DNA from: Cutibacterium acnes
Lineage (GTDB): Bacteria; Actinomycetota; Actinomycetes; Propionibacteriales; Propionibacteriaceae
Direction: 5' to 3'
Length of the DNA stretch: 64,000 nt
NCBI RefSeq assembly: GCF_003030305.1
Contig: NZ_CP023676.1
Coordinates: forward strand, 1,612,001 to 1,676,000
In this document: in pieces, positions 47,129-56,579 of the stretch
How positions within the stretch are numbered: position 1 is the stretch's first letter
Layout: every line of letters begins with the position of its first letter
Position numbers and translations under genes: made by a program
Notes under the pieces: generated by a model
Seen by the model: the letters and a program-made list of their open reading frames with translations, nothing else
The model's database searches: none
What the model was told of the DNA's origin: nothing

Positions 47129-49612
47129 ATGAAGCGCCTACGTAGCTGCGCACTGCCCATACTTCTTACCACCCTCGCTCTAGCTGGATGTGGTTCCGGC
47201 GGGCAGACCAAGGGAGGAGGTGGCGGTGAGGCCAATCTAAAGCTGCCTCCTCTCAATGAGCACGTCGGAAACGTCTCCGGGACTGCCCTGCTGTGGATCG
47301 GACTGGTGATCTGCCTGTTCGGTTTGGGGTTCGGTCTGGTGACGTATGCCAAGCTGCAAAAGTTACCCGTCCATGAGGCGATGCATGAGGTTTCCGAACT
47401 CATCTACGAAACCTGTAAGACCTACCTTAAGCAGCAGGCCAAGTTCCTCATGCTGCTGTGGGCTTTCATCGCTGCGGTTATCGTCGTGTACTTCCTGCTC
47501 CTCGAACACATGGGCGCCAAGGTACTCATCATCTTGCTGTTTAGCCTTGTCGGGATGGCGGGATCTTTCGGAGTCGCCTGGTATGGCATTCGCGTCAACA
47601 CTTTCGCGAACTCCCGTACCGCCCATGCGTCACTGCGCGGTTCCCCATGGGAGACCTTCGACATTCCCATGCGTTCTGGCATGAGCATCGGCATGGTCCT
47701 CATCAGCGTCGAGTTGACCCTCATGCTCTTCATCATGCTGGTGCTACCCGGCGATCTCGCTGGCCCGTGCTTCATCGGATTCGCCATCGGCGAGTCCCTC
47801 GGCGCGGCCTGCTTACGTATCGCTGGCGGTATCTTCACCAAGATCGCTGACGTTGGCGCTGACCTCATGAAGATCGCCTTCCACATCAAGGAAGATGACG
47901 CCCGTAACCCGGGTGTCATCGCTGACTGCACCGGTGACAATGCCGGCGACTCAGTCGGACCGTCCGCTGATGGATTTGAGACCTACGGCGTCACCGGTGT
48001 GGCCCTCATCACCTTCGTACTGGGAGCCGTTCCGGATCAGACGGAACAGGTCCAATTACTGGTGTGGATCTTCGTCGTCCGCGTTGTCATGCTCATCGCA
48101 TCTTTCGTGTCCTACCTCATCAACAACGCCGTCGCGAAAGCCCGCTACGGCACGGTCTCGGAGATGGACTTCGAGAAGCCGCTGAGTTCCCTGGTGTGGA
48201 TTACCTCGGTGATGTCAATCCTGCTGACCGTCCTGACTACCCGGTGGATGCTCGGTTCAATGGGAGACGGAACGATGTGGTGGAAGCTGTCCATCATCAT
48301 CTCCTGTGGCACCCTGGCCGGTGCCCTCATTCCGGAGCTCGTCAAGGCTTTCACCTCAACGAATTCTCGTCACGTGCGTGAGGTCGTTACGAGCGCCCGA
48401 GAGGGAGGCGCTTCCTTGGACATTTTATCTGGCCTGGTCGCCGGTAACTTCTCCGGATTCTGGTTGGGCATCATCATCGTCGCCCTAATGGGCGCATCCT
48501 TCCTCGTCTCGGGCGCCGGCTCGGGCCTGGGCGACATGGGAGCTATGAGCGAAGTCAAGTGGGCAGTCTTCGCTTTCGGTCTCGTCGCCTTTGGCTTCCT
48601 CGGCATGGGTGCGGTGACGATCGCTGTCGACTCTTATGGTCCGGTGACCGATAACGCCCAGAGCGTCTACGAGCTGTCGACTATCGAAGATATCCCGAAC
48701 GTCTCCAACGAGCTCAAGAAGCACTACGGATTCGCCCCCAGGTGGGACATCGCCAAGCACATCTTGGAAGCTCAGGATGGCGCTGGTAACACCTTCAAGG
48801 CCACGGCCAAGCCGGTGCTCATCGGTACTGCTGTCGTTGGCGCGACCACGATGATCTTCTCGATCATCATGATGCTCACCGAGGGCCTATCGAATGCTGC
48901 TGAGGTCAACAAACTAGGCCTGGCCCACGCCCCATTCCTGCTCGGCCTCATCACCGGCGGCGCCGTCATCTACTGGTTCTCCGGAGCCTCGATGCAGGCT
49001 GTCACGACCGGCGCTTACCGGGCCGTCGAGTTCATCAAGAACAATATGCAGCTCGATCAGAACGCCACCAAGGCCTCCAGTAAAGACTCCAAGAAGGTCG
49101 TCCAGATCTGCACCGAGTATGCCCAGAAGGGCATGCTCAACATCTTCCTGGGTGTGTTCTTCGCAGCCCTCGGGTTCGCTTTCGTCGATCCGTACTTCTT
49201 CATCGGGTACCTGATCTCGATTGCCATCTTCGGCCTTTACCAAGCCATCTTCATGGCCAACGCCGGTGGCGCTTGGGACAACGCAAAGAAGATTGTTGAG
49301 GTGGACCTGGATGCCAAAGGCACTGAGCTGCATGACGCTTCGGTGGTTGGTGATACCGTTGGCGACCCGTTCAAGGACACCTCATCGGTGGCCCTTAACC
49401 CGGTCATTAAGTTCACAACTCTTTTCGGCCTGCTAGCCGTGGAGTTGGCAGTGTCAATTGGTGCCGGTCTGCTGACCTACATTCTTGCCGCGGTGTTCAT
49501 CCTCGTCGCTTGCGTCTTCGTCTACCGTTCCTTCTACGGCATGAGAATTGACTCGACGAAGGATCCTGACGAGTTCGGCGTCGTCGCTAAGGAGGCTGGC
49601 AGCGGGTCGTGA
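47129..49612 (+). CDS. hppA: Membrane-bound ion-translocating inorganic pyrophosphatase, divergent, with N-terminal lipobox
   Basis: 827 residues, about 16 helices. It hydrolyses PPi to pump H+ (or Na+). Conserved: VIADCTGDNAGDSVG (DxxxDxxxD of the active site), GGAWDNAKK, VVGDTVGDPFKDTS near the C-terminus. Lys in GNTFKAT is the residue that marks K+-independent, H+-pumping enzymes. Unusual: the DVGADLVGKVE motif reads DVGADLMKIAF, one residue shorter and without the Glu. Also unusual is a lipoprotein-type signal (LLTTLALAGC, Cys21) with a Gly-rich linker before the first helix. Propionibacteria rely on PPi-dependent enzymes, which fits such a pump. Confidence 0.93.
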   Translation: MKRLRSCALPILLTTLALAGCGSGGQTKGGGGGEANLKLPPLNEHVGNVSGTALLWIGLVICLFGLGFGLVTYAKLQKLPVHEAMHEVSELIYETCKTYLKQQAKFLMLLWAFIAAVIVVYFLLLEHMGAKVLIILLFSLVGMAGSFGVAWYGIRVNTFANSRTAHASLRGSPWETFDIPMRSGMSIGMVLISVELTLMLFIMLVLPGDLAGPCFIGFAIGESLGAACLRIAGGIFTKIADVGADLMKIAFHIKEDDARNPGVIADCTGDNAGDSVGPSADGFETYGVTGVALITFVLGAVPDQTEQVQLLVWIFVVRVVMLIASFVSYLINNAVAKARYGTVSEMDFEKPLSSLVWITSVMSILLTVLTTRWMLGSMGDGTMWWKLSIIISCGTLAGALIPELVKAFTSTNSRHVREVVTSAREGGASLDILSGLVAGNFSGFWLGIIIVALMGASFLVSGAGSGLGDMGAMSEVKWAVFAFGLVAFGFLGMGAVTIAVDSYGPVTDNAQSVYELSTIEDIPNVSNELKKHYGFAPRWDIAKHILEAQDGAGNTFKATAKPVLIGTAVVGATTMIFSIIMMLTEGLSNAAEVNKLGLAHAPFLLGLITGGAVIYWFSGASMQAVTTGAYRAVEFIKNNMQLDQNATKASSKDSKKVVQICTEYAQKGMLNIFLGVFFAALGFAFVDPYFFIGYLISIAIFGLYQAIFMANAGGAWDNAKKIVEVDLDAKGTELHDASVVGDTVGDPFKDTSSVALNPVIKFTTLFGLLAVELAVSIGAGLLTYILAAVFILVACVFVYRSFYGMRIDSTKDPDEFGVVAKEAGSGS

Positions 49613-49627
49613 TTGGCAGAAGGGTTC

Positions 49628-49640
49628 TACACTGGCCGTC
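49628..49640 (+). promoter_or_regulatory. Leaderless-type -10 box (TACACT) for the ABC exporter
   Basis: TACACT at 49628-49633, 7 nt before the GTG at 49641. Confidence 0.45.
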
Positions 49641-50390
49641 GTGCCGGAAACCCCTTTGACTCTGGACCCTCACGCTCCAACAGAAGTCCTGCTTCTCGAG
49701 GACGTGAGGGTCACGTTCGGTCATGTTATTGCCCTTGATGGTCTGAGTTTGACCGCTGCCACCGGCGCTATCACCGCTGTGCTAGGCCCCAATGGTGCGG
49801 GTAAGACGACGATGATGCGCTGCTGCACATCTCTCATCTCTCCCGACTCTGGACGCATCGACGTACTTGGCCATGCCCCAGGCAGCCCCGAGGCCGCCGC
49901 TGCCACCGGACTTATGCCTCAGAGCGCCGGTGCCTGGAGCGGCATCCGAGCTGGCGAGCTATTGCACTACATGGCGGGTCTGCACGCCAATCCCATCGAC
50001 CCGGACCTCCTCATCGAAGCGCTAGCGATTACCCCTTTTGCGCGCACCACCTATCGACGCCTCTCCGGCGGCCAACAGCAGGCCGTCAACCTTGCCGCCG
50101 CCCTGGTTGGCCGCCCCAAGCTGGTATTCCTCGATGAACCGACCTCAGGGATGGATCCTCACGCCCGCCATCATACGTGGGATATCGTTGAGCAAATGCG
50201 TCATGACGGGGTCTCCGTCGTGCTCACTACCCACAACATGGATGAGGCTCAACGGCTGGCTGATCACGTCTGGATCGTCGATCGCGGCAGGGTCGCAACT
50301 CATGGAACTGTGCTAGAGCTCACCGCTGAGTCGAGTTTGGAAGATGTGTTCCTCACTCACACTAGTGACCGCGCAGCAGGGAGGAATTGA
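49641..50390 (+). CDS. ABC exporter ATP-binding protein (ctaA-linked)
   Basis: 249 residues from GTG at 49641; the frame is open upstream but that part lies within hppA. Walker A LGPNGAGKTTMMRCC, signature RLSGGQQQAVNLAAALVG, Walker B LVFLDEPTSGMD, and TTHNMDEAQRLADHV. The drug/lipid exporter type (DrrA-like). Paired with the permease gene 1 base downstream. In mycobacteria the same pair precedes ctaA (Rv1458c-Rv1457c-Rv1456c); a role in export of heme- or lipid-related molecules is only a guess. Confidence 0.9.
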   Translation: MPETPLTLDPHAPTEVLLLEDVRVTFGHVIALDGLSLTAATGAITAVLGPNGAGKTTMMRCCTSLISPDSGRIDVLGHAPGSPEAAAATGLMPQSAGAWSGIRAGELLHYMAGLHANPIDPDLLIEALAITPFARTTYRRLSGGQQQAVNLAAALVGRPKLVFLDEPTSGMDPHARHHTWDIVEQMRHDGVSVVLTTHNMDEAQRLADHVWIVDRGRVATHGTVLELTAESSLEDVFLTHTSDRAAGRN

Positions 50391-50391
50391 C

Positions 50392-51156
50392 ATGACGACA
50401 CTCGATCTCCGCCCCGCACCTCAGGCCGCACCGGCTGCTGCACGCGTGCGTAACCACGCTCTCACCGAGGTGCGTCTGGTGATGCGCAACGGTGAGCAGC
50501 TGCTACTGGCTCTCGTCATTCCCATCGGGATCATCGTCGCCGGGCGCTTCCTGGGCGGCCGGGTCGGACTGACGATGGACGTCTTAGCACCCTCAGTGCT
50601 GGCGCTCGCCATCTGGTCGACATGTTTCACTTCCCAAGCGATCATGACCGGTTTTGAACGTCGTTACGGGGTGCTCGAACGATTGTCCGCAACCCCGTTA
50701 GGTCGGTCGGGTCTGCTAGCTGGCAAGGCGATGGCTTATTCCGTTATCAGTCTCGCTCAGGTGATACTGCTTGTCATCGTCTCTTTAGCGCTGGGCTGGC
50801 ACCCCCACGGTTCCGGCCTGGCCTGGCTCCCAACCCTGGTGAGCGTTGCGCTCGCCATGATGACATTCGGGCTCGCCGCACTGGCAATGGCCGGCTCTCT
50901 CAAAGCCGAAGTCACTCTCGGACTGGCCAACTTGGTATACATCGTCGGTCTGGTTGCAGGAGCCGTAGTGTGGCCGCTGGTGGATTACCCAAAGGCCATT
51001 CGCCCCGTCATCGCTGCCCTGCCTACTACTGCCCTCGGAGAGTCACTGCGTGCCTGGGGAGTTGGATACACTCTGTGGTGGCCACTAGCAAGCCTGGCAG
51101 GCTGGGCGATTCTGCTCGGACTGTTGGCCCGAAAGGTGTTCACGTGGATCTCATGA
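50392..51156 (+). CDS. ABC-2 type exporter permease (ctaA-linked)
   Basis: 254 residues from ATG at 50392 with GGGAGGAATT upstream. Six hydrophobic helices in ABC-2 arrangement with VRLVMRNGEQLLLALVIPIGIIVAGR, FERRYGVLERLSATPLGRSGLLAGKAMAY (the coupling region) and a C-terminal MFS-like end. It partners with the preceding ATPase. The stop overlaps the ctaA start by ATGA. Confidence 0.9.
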   Translation: MTTLDLRPAPQAAPAAARVRNHALTEVRLVMRNGEQLLLALVIPIGIIVAGRFLGGRVGLTMDVLAPSVLALAIWSTCFTSQAIMTGFERRYGVLERLSATPLGRSGLLAGKAMAYSVISLAQVILLVIVSLALGWHPHGSGLAWLPTLVSVALAMMTFGLAALAMAGSLKAEVTLGLANLVYIVGLVAGAVVWPLVDYPKAIRPVIAALPTTALGESLRAWGVGYTLWWPLASLAGWAILLGLLARKVFTWIS

Positions 51157-52034
51157 CTGCCCGGGATCGTCGTCTGTACGGCTGGTGTATCGCAGCTCTC
51201 GTTACCAATATGGGCATCGTCGTCACGGGTGCAGTGGTACGTCTGACCGGATCGGGCCTGGGCTGCAACACCTGGCCCCACTGCACCGCCGGATCGTTCA
51301 CCCCACATGAGGCGATGGGAATTCATTCCTTCGTCGAGTTCGGCAACCGGCTCCTCACCTTTGTACTTGTGGCGGTCGCTATCGGGGCTCTCGTGCGCTG
51401 TTACCGGATCAAGATCACAGCTCAACTCATGGCCCTTTGCTGGATCAACCTGGTGTCAATCGCTCTACAAGCTGTCATCGGTGGAGTTTCAGTGCGGGTG
51501 GGCCTTAATCCCTTTGTGGTGGCCCTGCACCTGCTGATGTCGGTGGCGATCATCCTTGTCAACGTCAAGATGATCTGGCTGGTCGGCCCCCATTCCAGTG
51601 AGGCCGTTGACGGACTCACGATGGGCCTAGTGCGAGCCACGGTGGCAATGATGTGCGTTGTCATGTGGCTAGGAACGGTAGTGACGGGGTCAGGGCCCAA
51701 TGCCGGTGATTCGGGCTCAGCGCGCACCGGGTTCAACATCGAAACCGTCGCGCGGCTGCACGGCATCTCGGTGTGGATCACGGTGGCACTGACGATCGCC
51801 TGCCTGGTCATCGCCACAACCCGTCATCTAGCCATGATGCGTCGCTGGAGCATTATTTTGGTGTCGGTGGAGATCTATCAGGCGATCGTCGGATATTCGC
51901 AGTACTTCGCCCACCTCAACCCGTGGCTAGTTATCTGGCACATGGTTGGCGTGTCCTTAGCAGCAGCGGCAGTCGGGGCCCTGTGGTGCAGTGTGCGTCC
52001 TATGCCCTCGCCGGTACTCAACCGGCAGTCCTAA
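51153..52034 (+). CDS. ctaA: Heme A synthase (COX15/CtaA)
   Basis: Oxidises heme O to heme A for aa3-type oxidases. 293 residues, eight helices: GAVVRLTGSGLGCNTWPHC with the conserved Cys pair in the first extracellular loop, heme-ligand His in HSFVEFGNRLLT, VALHLLMSV, VARLHGISVW and WHMVGVSLAAA. The start ATG at 51153 overlaps the permease stop. ctaB is encoded nearby on the opposite strand. Confidence 0.95.
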   Translation: MTARDRRLYGWCIAALVTNMGIVVTGAVVRLTGSGLGCNTWPHCTAGSFTPHEAMGIHSFVEFGNRLLTFVLVAVAIGALVRCYRIKITAQLMALCWINLVSIALQAVIGGVSVRVGLNPFVVALHLLMSVAIILVNVKMIWLVGPHSSEAVDGLTMGLVRATVAMMCVVMWLGTVVTGSGPNAGDSGSARTGFNIETVARLHGISVWITVALTIACLVIATTRHLAMMRRWSIILVSVEIYQAIVGYSQYFAHLNPWLVIWHMVGVSLAAAAVGALWCSVRPMPSPVLNRQS

Positions 52035-52063
52035 GCGTGAACTGGAAGATTGACAACCCCCTA

Positions 52064-52088
52064 ACCGGCTACGTAGGTCGTAGCCGGT
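52064..52088. terminator. 10-bp perfect hairpin between ctaA and the sialidase gene
   Basis: ACCGGCTACG (52064-52073) and CGTAGCCGGT (52079-52088) flank a 5-base loop between convergent 3' ends. Likely a bidirectional terminator. Confidence 0.7.
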
Positions 52089-52135
52089 GCAGATGACCCG
52101 TCAGGGACCCGCCGCCCTCCGGCCCTGGTCAGCGC

Positions 52136-53644
52136 TCAGTCTCCTGTGTGCGGCAAACTAGTGGGACGCGACGAGGCACCTCCGTGAAGAGAACCGGAGG
52201 GAGTTGCAGTGGGCGGGAGAGATGTGCCGGAAGTTGGTTTTCCAGAAGTCGGCCTCCCGGAAGGAGCCAACGGGCACACGGAATTCAACCACCCCATCGG
52301 AATGGTGGAGTACCGAATACCGTCGCGCTCCCACAGAACGCCCAACGCCCCGTCGGACTGCACCGCTGCCGTGGTGTATCCGACTTCCCCGGGCATGTAG
52401 GTCTGGTGACTGACCCATGTCCGTCCGTCATCGCAGGAGACCGAGAGAGTACCGTTTACCCGTTCCGTGGCATTGCGGGCATTCGTGAATAACAGGATCC
52501 TGGCTTTCGCCGACCCGGCCCGGGCATTGGGGTAGGCCCGAATGATCTGGGCGTTGTTGGTGGGGTCGATGAGGTCATCGACCAGCTTCACCGGCCCCCA
52601 GGTCAAGCCACCGTCTTGGGAATAGGCCACTTTGCGCCGACCGGAACGGGCTGCGTCCCTGGAATTGAGCATGAGGGTACCGTCGGACAGTTCCACCACC
52701 TTGTTCTCGTCCATCATTCGGCCCACCGGGTTGCCAGCATGCCAGGTGATGCCGTGATCATCGGAATAGATCGACTGGGCCTGTTGGCCGACGCTGTTGC
52801 GCACCGTCATCTGGGCAATGAGACGTCCAGCGTGGGGGCCGTGGAGCAACGCTATGCCCTGCCCTGATGCCACGAATCGTGTTCGAGTGGTGGGATCCGA
52901 GGTGATCTCGCGCGTGATGTCCCGATGGGTCCAGGTGTGTCCATTGTCGGTCGAGGTAGAGACCTCGGCGTGCAGAACATGACGATCATCCGGGTCCGTG
53001 CCCACCTCCGATGTGGCGAATCCTCTGTCGTAGGACTTCACGTGAAAATTGAGGATGCGGCCCGTGGCTGGATCGACGAGATAGGAAGGATCGGAGTATC
53101 CCACCTTCCTGCGACCCGGGGTCCCGGCATGGATGACGGTTTGCGGACCCCACGTCCTACCATTGTCGCGAGAGCGGCGCTGCACGATGGAATTGGGGTT
53201 AGGCGCATCGCCGGCGCTCCCCGGACGCAGATCGTAGGAAGCCAGCAAATCGCCGTTCGAAGCGGTCGCAAGGGCTGGGATTCGGTAAAAAACGCCTTCC
53301 GGATGCTCATTGACAGCCAAATCCACGACGGGGCCAAGGAGCATCCGTGTGCTCGAATCAGCACGAACATCCGGCAGAGGTGCCGGCACTGCTGCGGGCC
53401 ATGTCCGGTCGACTTTCATAATGGCTCCCCTGGCGTTGCGGACGATCTTCTTACCGAAGAAGAGATTAGTGCCCGACTGATCGGTGCTGGTGATATCACC
53501 CGTGACGAGTTTCGGCTGGGTGGTGGCCGCAACTGGGGCCGGAGCCCTGCCTGATGCCATAGCCGACTGCGTCACCATGGGAACCCCGATGACGACCATG
53601 ATTCCGGCAGTGGTCAACGCGCTCAGTTTCGTGGTCAGAGTCAT
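52136..53644 (-). CDS. Secreted sialidase (GH33-like) ending in LPHTGD
   Basis: 502 residues: signal peptide (LTTAGIMVVIGVPMVTQSAMA), a ~60-residue spacer, a six-bladed sialidase propeller with VFYRIPALATA (the FRIP-type Arg motif), and five Asp boxes (SRDNGRTWGP, STDNGHTWTH, SDDHGITWHA, SQDGGLTWGP, SCDDGRTWVS). A Ser/Thr/Pro linker follows with PTSGKPTSGTS repeats. The last six residues are LPHTGD: a sortase-type LPxTG with no hydrophobic tail. No hydrophobic tail appears in other frames after the stop. AAGGAG precedes the ATG. Cleaves terminal sialic acids from host glycans; secreted, and anchored only if an unusual sorting mechanism exists. Confidence 0.93.
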   Translation of the reverse strand: MTLTTKLSALTTAGIMVVIGVPMVTQSAMASGRAPAPVAATTQPKLVTGDITSTDQSGTNLFFGKKIVRNARGAIMKVDRTWPAAVPAPLPDVRADSSTRMLLGPVVDLAVNEHPEGVFYRIPALATASNGDLLASYDLRPGSAGDAPNPNSIVQRRSRDNGRTWGPQTVIHAGTPGRRKVGYSDPSYLVDPATGRILNFHVKSYDRGFATSEVGTDPDDRHVLHAEVSTSTDNGHTWTHRDITREITSDPTTRTRFVASGQGIALLHGPHAGRLIAQMTVRNSVGQQAQSIYSDDHGITWHAGNPVGRMMDENKVVELSDGTLMLNSRDAARSGRRKVAYSQDGGLTWGPVKLVDDLIDPTNNAQIIRAYPNARAGSAKARILLFTNARNATERVNGTLSVSCDDGRTWVSHQTYMPGEVGYTTAAVQSDGALGVLWERDGIRYSTIPMGWLNSVCPLAPSGRPTSGKPTSGTSLPPTATPSGSLHGGASSRPTSLPHTGD

Positions 53645-53674
53645 GCCATGCTCCTTTGCATGTGGTGTTGACGT

Positions 53675-53699
53675 GCCTTACTAGCCGTTACGGTAAGGC
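53675..53699 (-). promoter_or_regulatory. Inverted repeat upstream of the sialidase gene
   Basis: GCCTTAC (53675-53681) and GTAAGGC (53693-53699) flank an 11-base spacer that includes CCGTTACGG; CGTTACGG recurs near 53709. Located between ctaB's 3' end and the sialidase start, so it may be a ctaB terminator or a sialidase operator. Confidence 0.4.
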
Positions 53700-53757
53700 C
53701 AAAAGGTACGTTACGGGGCTGCGGGGAAACCCGCCAATAACACCCGCATTACGGTCA

Positions 53758-54744
53758 TCACAGATGAATGAGCGGATCAACCGCGATAGCCAAAAAGAGC
53801 AATGACAGATAAGTATTCGACCAATGGAATAGACCCATCGGTTTGAGTAAGGCATCACGCAGGCCAGCATTGGCACGGCGCAGCAACTGGGCCGCCTCGA
53901 CGATGAATACCGCGCCTGACGCCACTGCGACGACGACGTAGATCCACCCCATATGGGCCACCGGCCACAACACCAAGGAGGTCGCCACCGTCATCACGGT
54001 GTAGATGAGGATCTGGATGGTCACTTCGGGGGCATCCCTGACCACCGGGAGCATGGGCACGCCAGCGGCTTCATAGTCTTCGCGATACCGGAAGGACAGC
54101 GCCCAAGTATGCGGTGGGGTCCACCAGAAAACGATGAAGAAGAGCACCAACGGCTCCCATCTCACGCTTCCGGTGACAGCGGTCCAACCGATAAGGGGCG
54201 GGAAGCATCCGGCAATACCGCCCCAAATAGTGTTTTGCCAGGTACGACGCTTGAGCAGCATCGAATACACGAAAACGTAAAACAGGTTGGCAATCAACGC
54301 CAGCCCAGCTGATAACCAGTTCGCGCCGAATCCCAGGATGATAGTGGCAATTATCTCCAGTATGATTCCATAAATAAGGGCACTGCGACGCGGCACTTGA
54401 TGACGCGGGAGAGGACGGCGCCGAGTCCGACGCATTTTCTGGTCAATATCGACGTCAATGACACAGTTGAACACGTTGGCACTGGCAGCAGCGAAAAGTC
54501 CACCAACCATCGTCGCGATCGCCAAACCGAGCTTCGGCAAACCATGGGAGGCCAGAAACATCACCGGTAGGGTTGTTATCAAGAGCAACTCGATGATGCG
54601 TGGCTTTGTCAGAGCGACATAGGCATGCACTACGTCACGACTCGACAGCCGGGGACGACCTTGCTCCTGCTCCAGCTTAGTCTCGACAGGATCGGGACGC
54701 TGAGAGGCTGGCGCCGTCGCCACGTGCGTCGTCTGGTTGCTCAC
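53758..54744 (-). CDS. ctaB: Protoheme IX farnesyltransferase (heme O synthase)
   Basis: Adds a farnesyl group to heme B to make heme O. UbiA-family membrane protein with about nine helices; the two Asp-rich motifs are NVFNCVIDVDIDQKMRRTRRRPLP and YREDYEAAGVPMLPVV. The GTG at 54744 (VSNQTTHVATAP), behind GAAGGAC, gives 328 residues and is preferred to in-frame starts up to 54921 that would add a polar N-terminal extension. It is divergent from zwf and lies opposite ctaA. Confidence 0.94.
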   Translation of the reverse strand: MSNQTTHVATAPASQRPDPVETKLEQEQGRPRLSSRDVVHAYVALTKPRIIELLLITTLPVMFLASHGLPKLGLAIATMVGGLFAAASANVFNCVIDVDIDQKMRRTRRRPLPRHQVPRRSALIYGIILEIIATIILGFGANWLSAGLALIANLFYVFVYSMLLKRRTWQNTIWGGIAGCFPPLIGWTAVTGSVRWEPLVLFFIVFWWTPPHTWALSFRYREDYEAAGVPMLPVVRDAPEVTIQILIYTVMTVATSLVLWPVAHMGWIYVVVAVASGAVFIVEAAQLLRRANAGLRDALLKPMGLFHWSNTYLSLLFLAIAVDPLIHL

Positions 54745-54995
54745 GGTGTCCTTCGAAATCGAGAAAGGCATTGCGGCCGCTGCTGGGCACGGCACATCCG
54801 TGAAGTGAGAAGTGCCACGAATAGCCGTCTTGACGATTTTAGGCTTTCTGACCGCCGATGTCCTCATCACCAACCTTCCGAATGGGGTTCTCGGTGTCAG
54901 CCCGTCGCTGAACACAATCACCAGTGGTTCGACCAGCTACCGTTGAGCAGGTGGAATAACGGTTCCGCACAACATCACCAGGAAGGACGGGTGAG
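54745..54995. other. ctaB-zwf divergent intergenic region
   Basis: About 250 bases between two divergent genes; the upstream part can also be read as an open extension of ctaB. It should contain both promoters. AAGGACGGGTGAG near 54984 serves zwf. Confidence 0.35.
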
Positions 54996-56570
54996 GTGGC
55001 AGGTCGAGACGCACCAGGAAGCACCACCAGAGCGATTAGCGGACTGCGTGGCGACCGCGTCAACCCATTGCGGGACCCCTCAGACCGCAGACTGCCACGC
55101 GTCGCCGGGCCGTGCGTTCTAGTCATGTTTGGGGTTACCGGTGACCTTTCACGCAAGAAACTCATGCCAGCTGTCTACGATCTGGCGAACCGTGGCCTAC
55201 TCCCACCAGGTTTTGGCCTGGTGGGTTTCGCCCGTCGAGATTGGGAGGACGAGGACTTCGCCAAGGTCGTACACGACGCCGTGGCCGAGCGTGCCCGTAC
55301 CCCTTTCCGCGAGGAGGTGTGGGAGCAACTACTCGAAGGCATTCGGTTTGTCCGCGGCGAATTCGACGATAACGACGCCTTCGAGAGATTAGCTAACACC
55401 ATCCGCGAACTTGATGAGGAACGAGGCACTGGGGGTAATCACGCCTTCTACCTGTCGATCCCGCCGAGGTCTTTTGAAACGGTCATAAGCCAGCTCAAAC
55501 GTCATGGCATGACCGGCCACGACTCCTCTCACTGGAGCAGAGTCGTCATTGAGAAACCCTTCGGACACGATCTGGAAAGTGCCCGCGATCTCGACGAGAT
55601 CATCAGCAGCGCCTTCAGCCCAGAATCGGTATTCCGCATTGACCACTACTTGGGCAAAGAGACCGTCCAGAACATCATGGCGTTCCGGTTCGCCAACCAG
55701 ATCTTCGAGCCGATTTGGAATAACCATTACGTTTCGCACGTCCAGATCACCATGGCAGAGGATATTGGCATCGCTGGTCGGGCTGGTTATTACGACGGCA
55801 TCGGAGCCGCCCGTGATGTCATCCAGAACCACTTACTGCAACTTATGGCACTGACCGCCATGGAGGAGCCGACGAGTTTCGACGCCAAGCAATTGTGCGC
55901 GGAAAAAACCAAGGTTTTAGCTGCGATTCAACCGCCTGACGACATGTTCGCCCAAACCTGCCGCGGCCAATACGTGGCTGGTCGTCAAGGAGGCGAAAGG
56001 GTGCGCGGCTACCTTGAGGAAGACGGAGTCGGTCCTCGCTCCCGCACCGAAACCTATGCCGCTGTGCGGCTGACCATCGACAATCGACGCTGGGCTGGAG
56101 TTCCGTTCTATCTACGCACTGCCAAGCGAATGCCTCGACGAGTCACTGAGGTCGCCTTGAATCTGCAGCGCGCCCCGCATCTACCCTTCTCAGATACCGC
56201 AGCTCTCGGCACCAACGCCGTCGTACTGCGTATTCAGCCTGATGAGGGAGTTACTCTGAGATTCGGCGCCAAAGTGCCCGGCACCCAGATGGAACTTCGC
56301 GATGTCACCATGGACTTCGCGTATGGATCTTCCTTCACCGAGGCCAGCCCGGAAGCTTACGAGAGACTCATTCTTGATGTTCTCTTGGGCGACCCGCCAC
56401 TGTTCCCCCAACATGAGGAGGTCGAATTGGCTTGGAAGATCCTTGACCCGGTACTGGATTTCTGGGCCGAGTCCAACACTCCCCCGTGCGAATATCCGGC
56501 CGGTAGTTGGGGACCGTCGGAGGCTGACGAGATGATCGCCCGCGACGGGTTCATCTGGCGCAGGCCTTGA
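54996..56570 (+). CDS. zwf: Glucose-6-phosphate 1-dehydrogenase
   Basis: First enzyme of the oxidative pentose phosphate pathway, yielding NADPH. 524 residues from GTG. Cofactor motif LVMFGVTGDLSRKKLMPAVYDL near residue 43, substrate motif VFRIDHYLGKETVQNIMAFRF and EKPFGHDLESAR. Followed by opcA (10 bases) and pgl, the arrangement of high-GC Gram-positives, here without tkt and tal in front. Confidence 0.97.
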   Translation: MAGRDAPGSTTRAISGLRGDRVNPLRDPSDRRLPRVAGPCVLVMFGVTGDLSRKKLMPAVYDLANRGLLPPGFGLVGFARRDWEDEDFAKVVHDAVAERARTPFREEVWEQLLEGIRFVRGEFDDNDAFERLANTIRELDEERGTGGNHAFYLSIPPRSFETVISQLKRHGMTGHDSSHWSRVVIEKPFGHDLESARDLDEIISSAFSPESVFRIDHYLGKETVQNIMAFRFANQIFEPIWNNHYVSHVQITMAEDIGIAGRAGYYDGIGAARDVIQNHLLQLMALTAMEEPTSFDAKQLCAEKTKVLAAIQPPDDMFAQTCRGQYVAGRQGGERVRGYLEEDGVGPRSRTETYAAVRLTIDNRRWAGVPFYLRTAKRMPRRVTEVALNLQRAPHLPFSDTAALGTNAVVLRIQPDEGVTLRFGAKVPGTQMELRDVTMDFAYGSSFTEASPEAYERLILDVLLGDPPLFPQHEEVELAWKILDPVLDFWAESNTPPCEYPAGSWGPSEADEMIARDGFIWRRP

Positions 56571-56579
56571 GGAGGAGAC

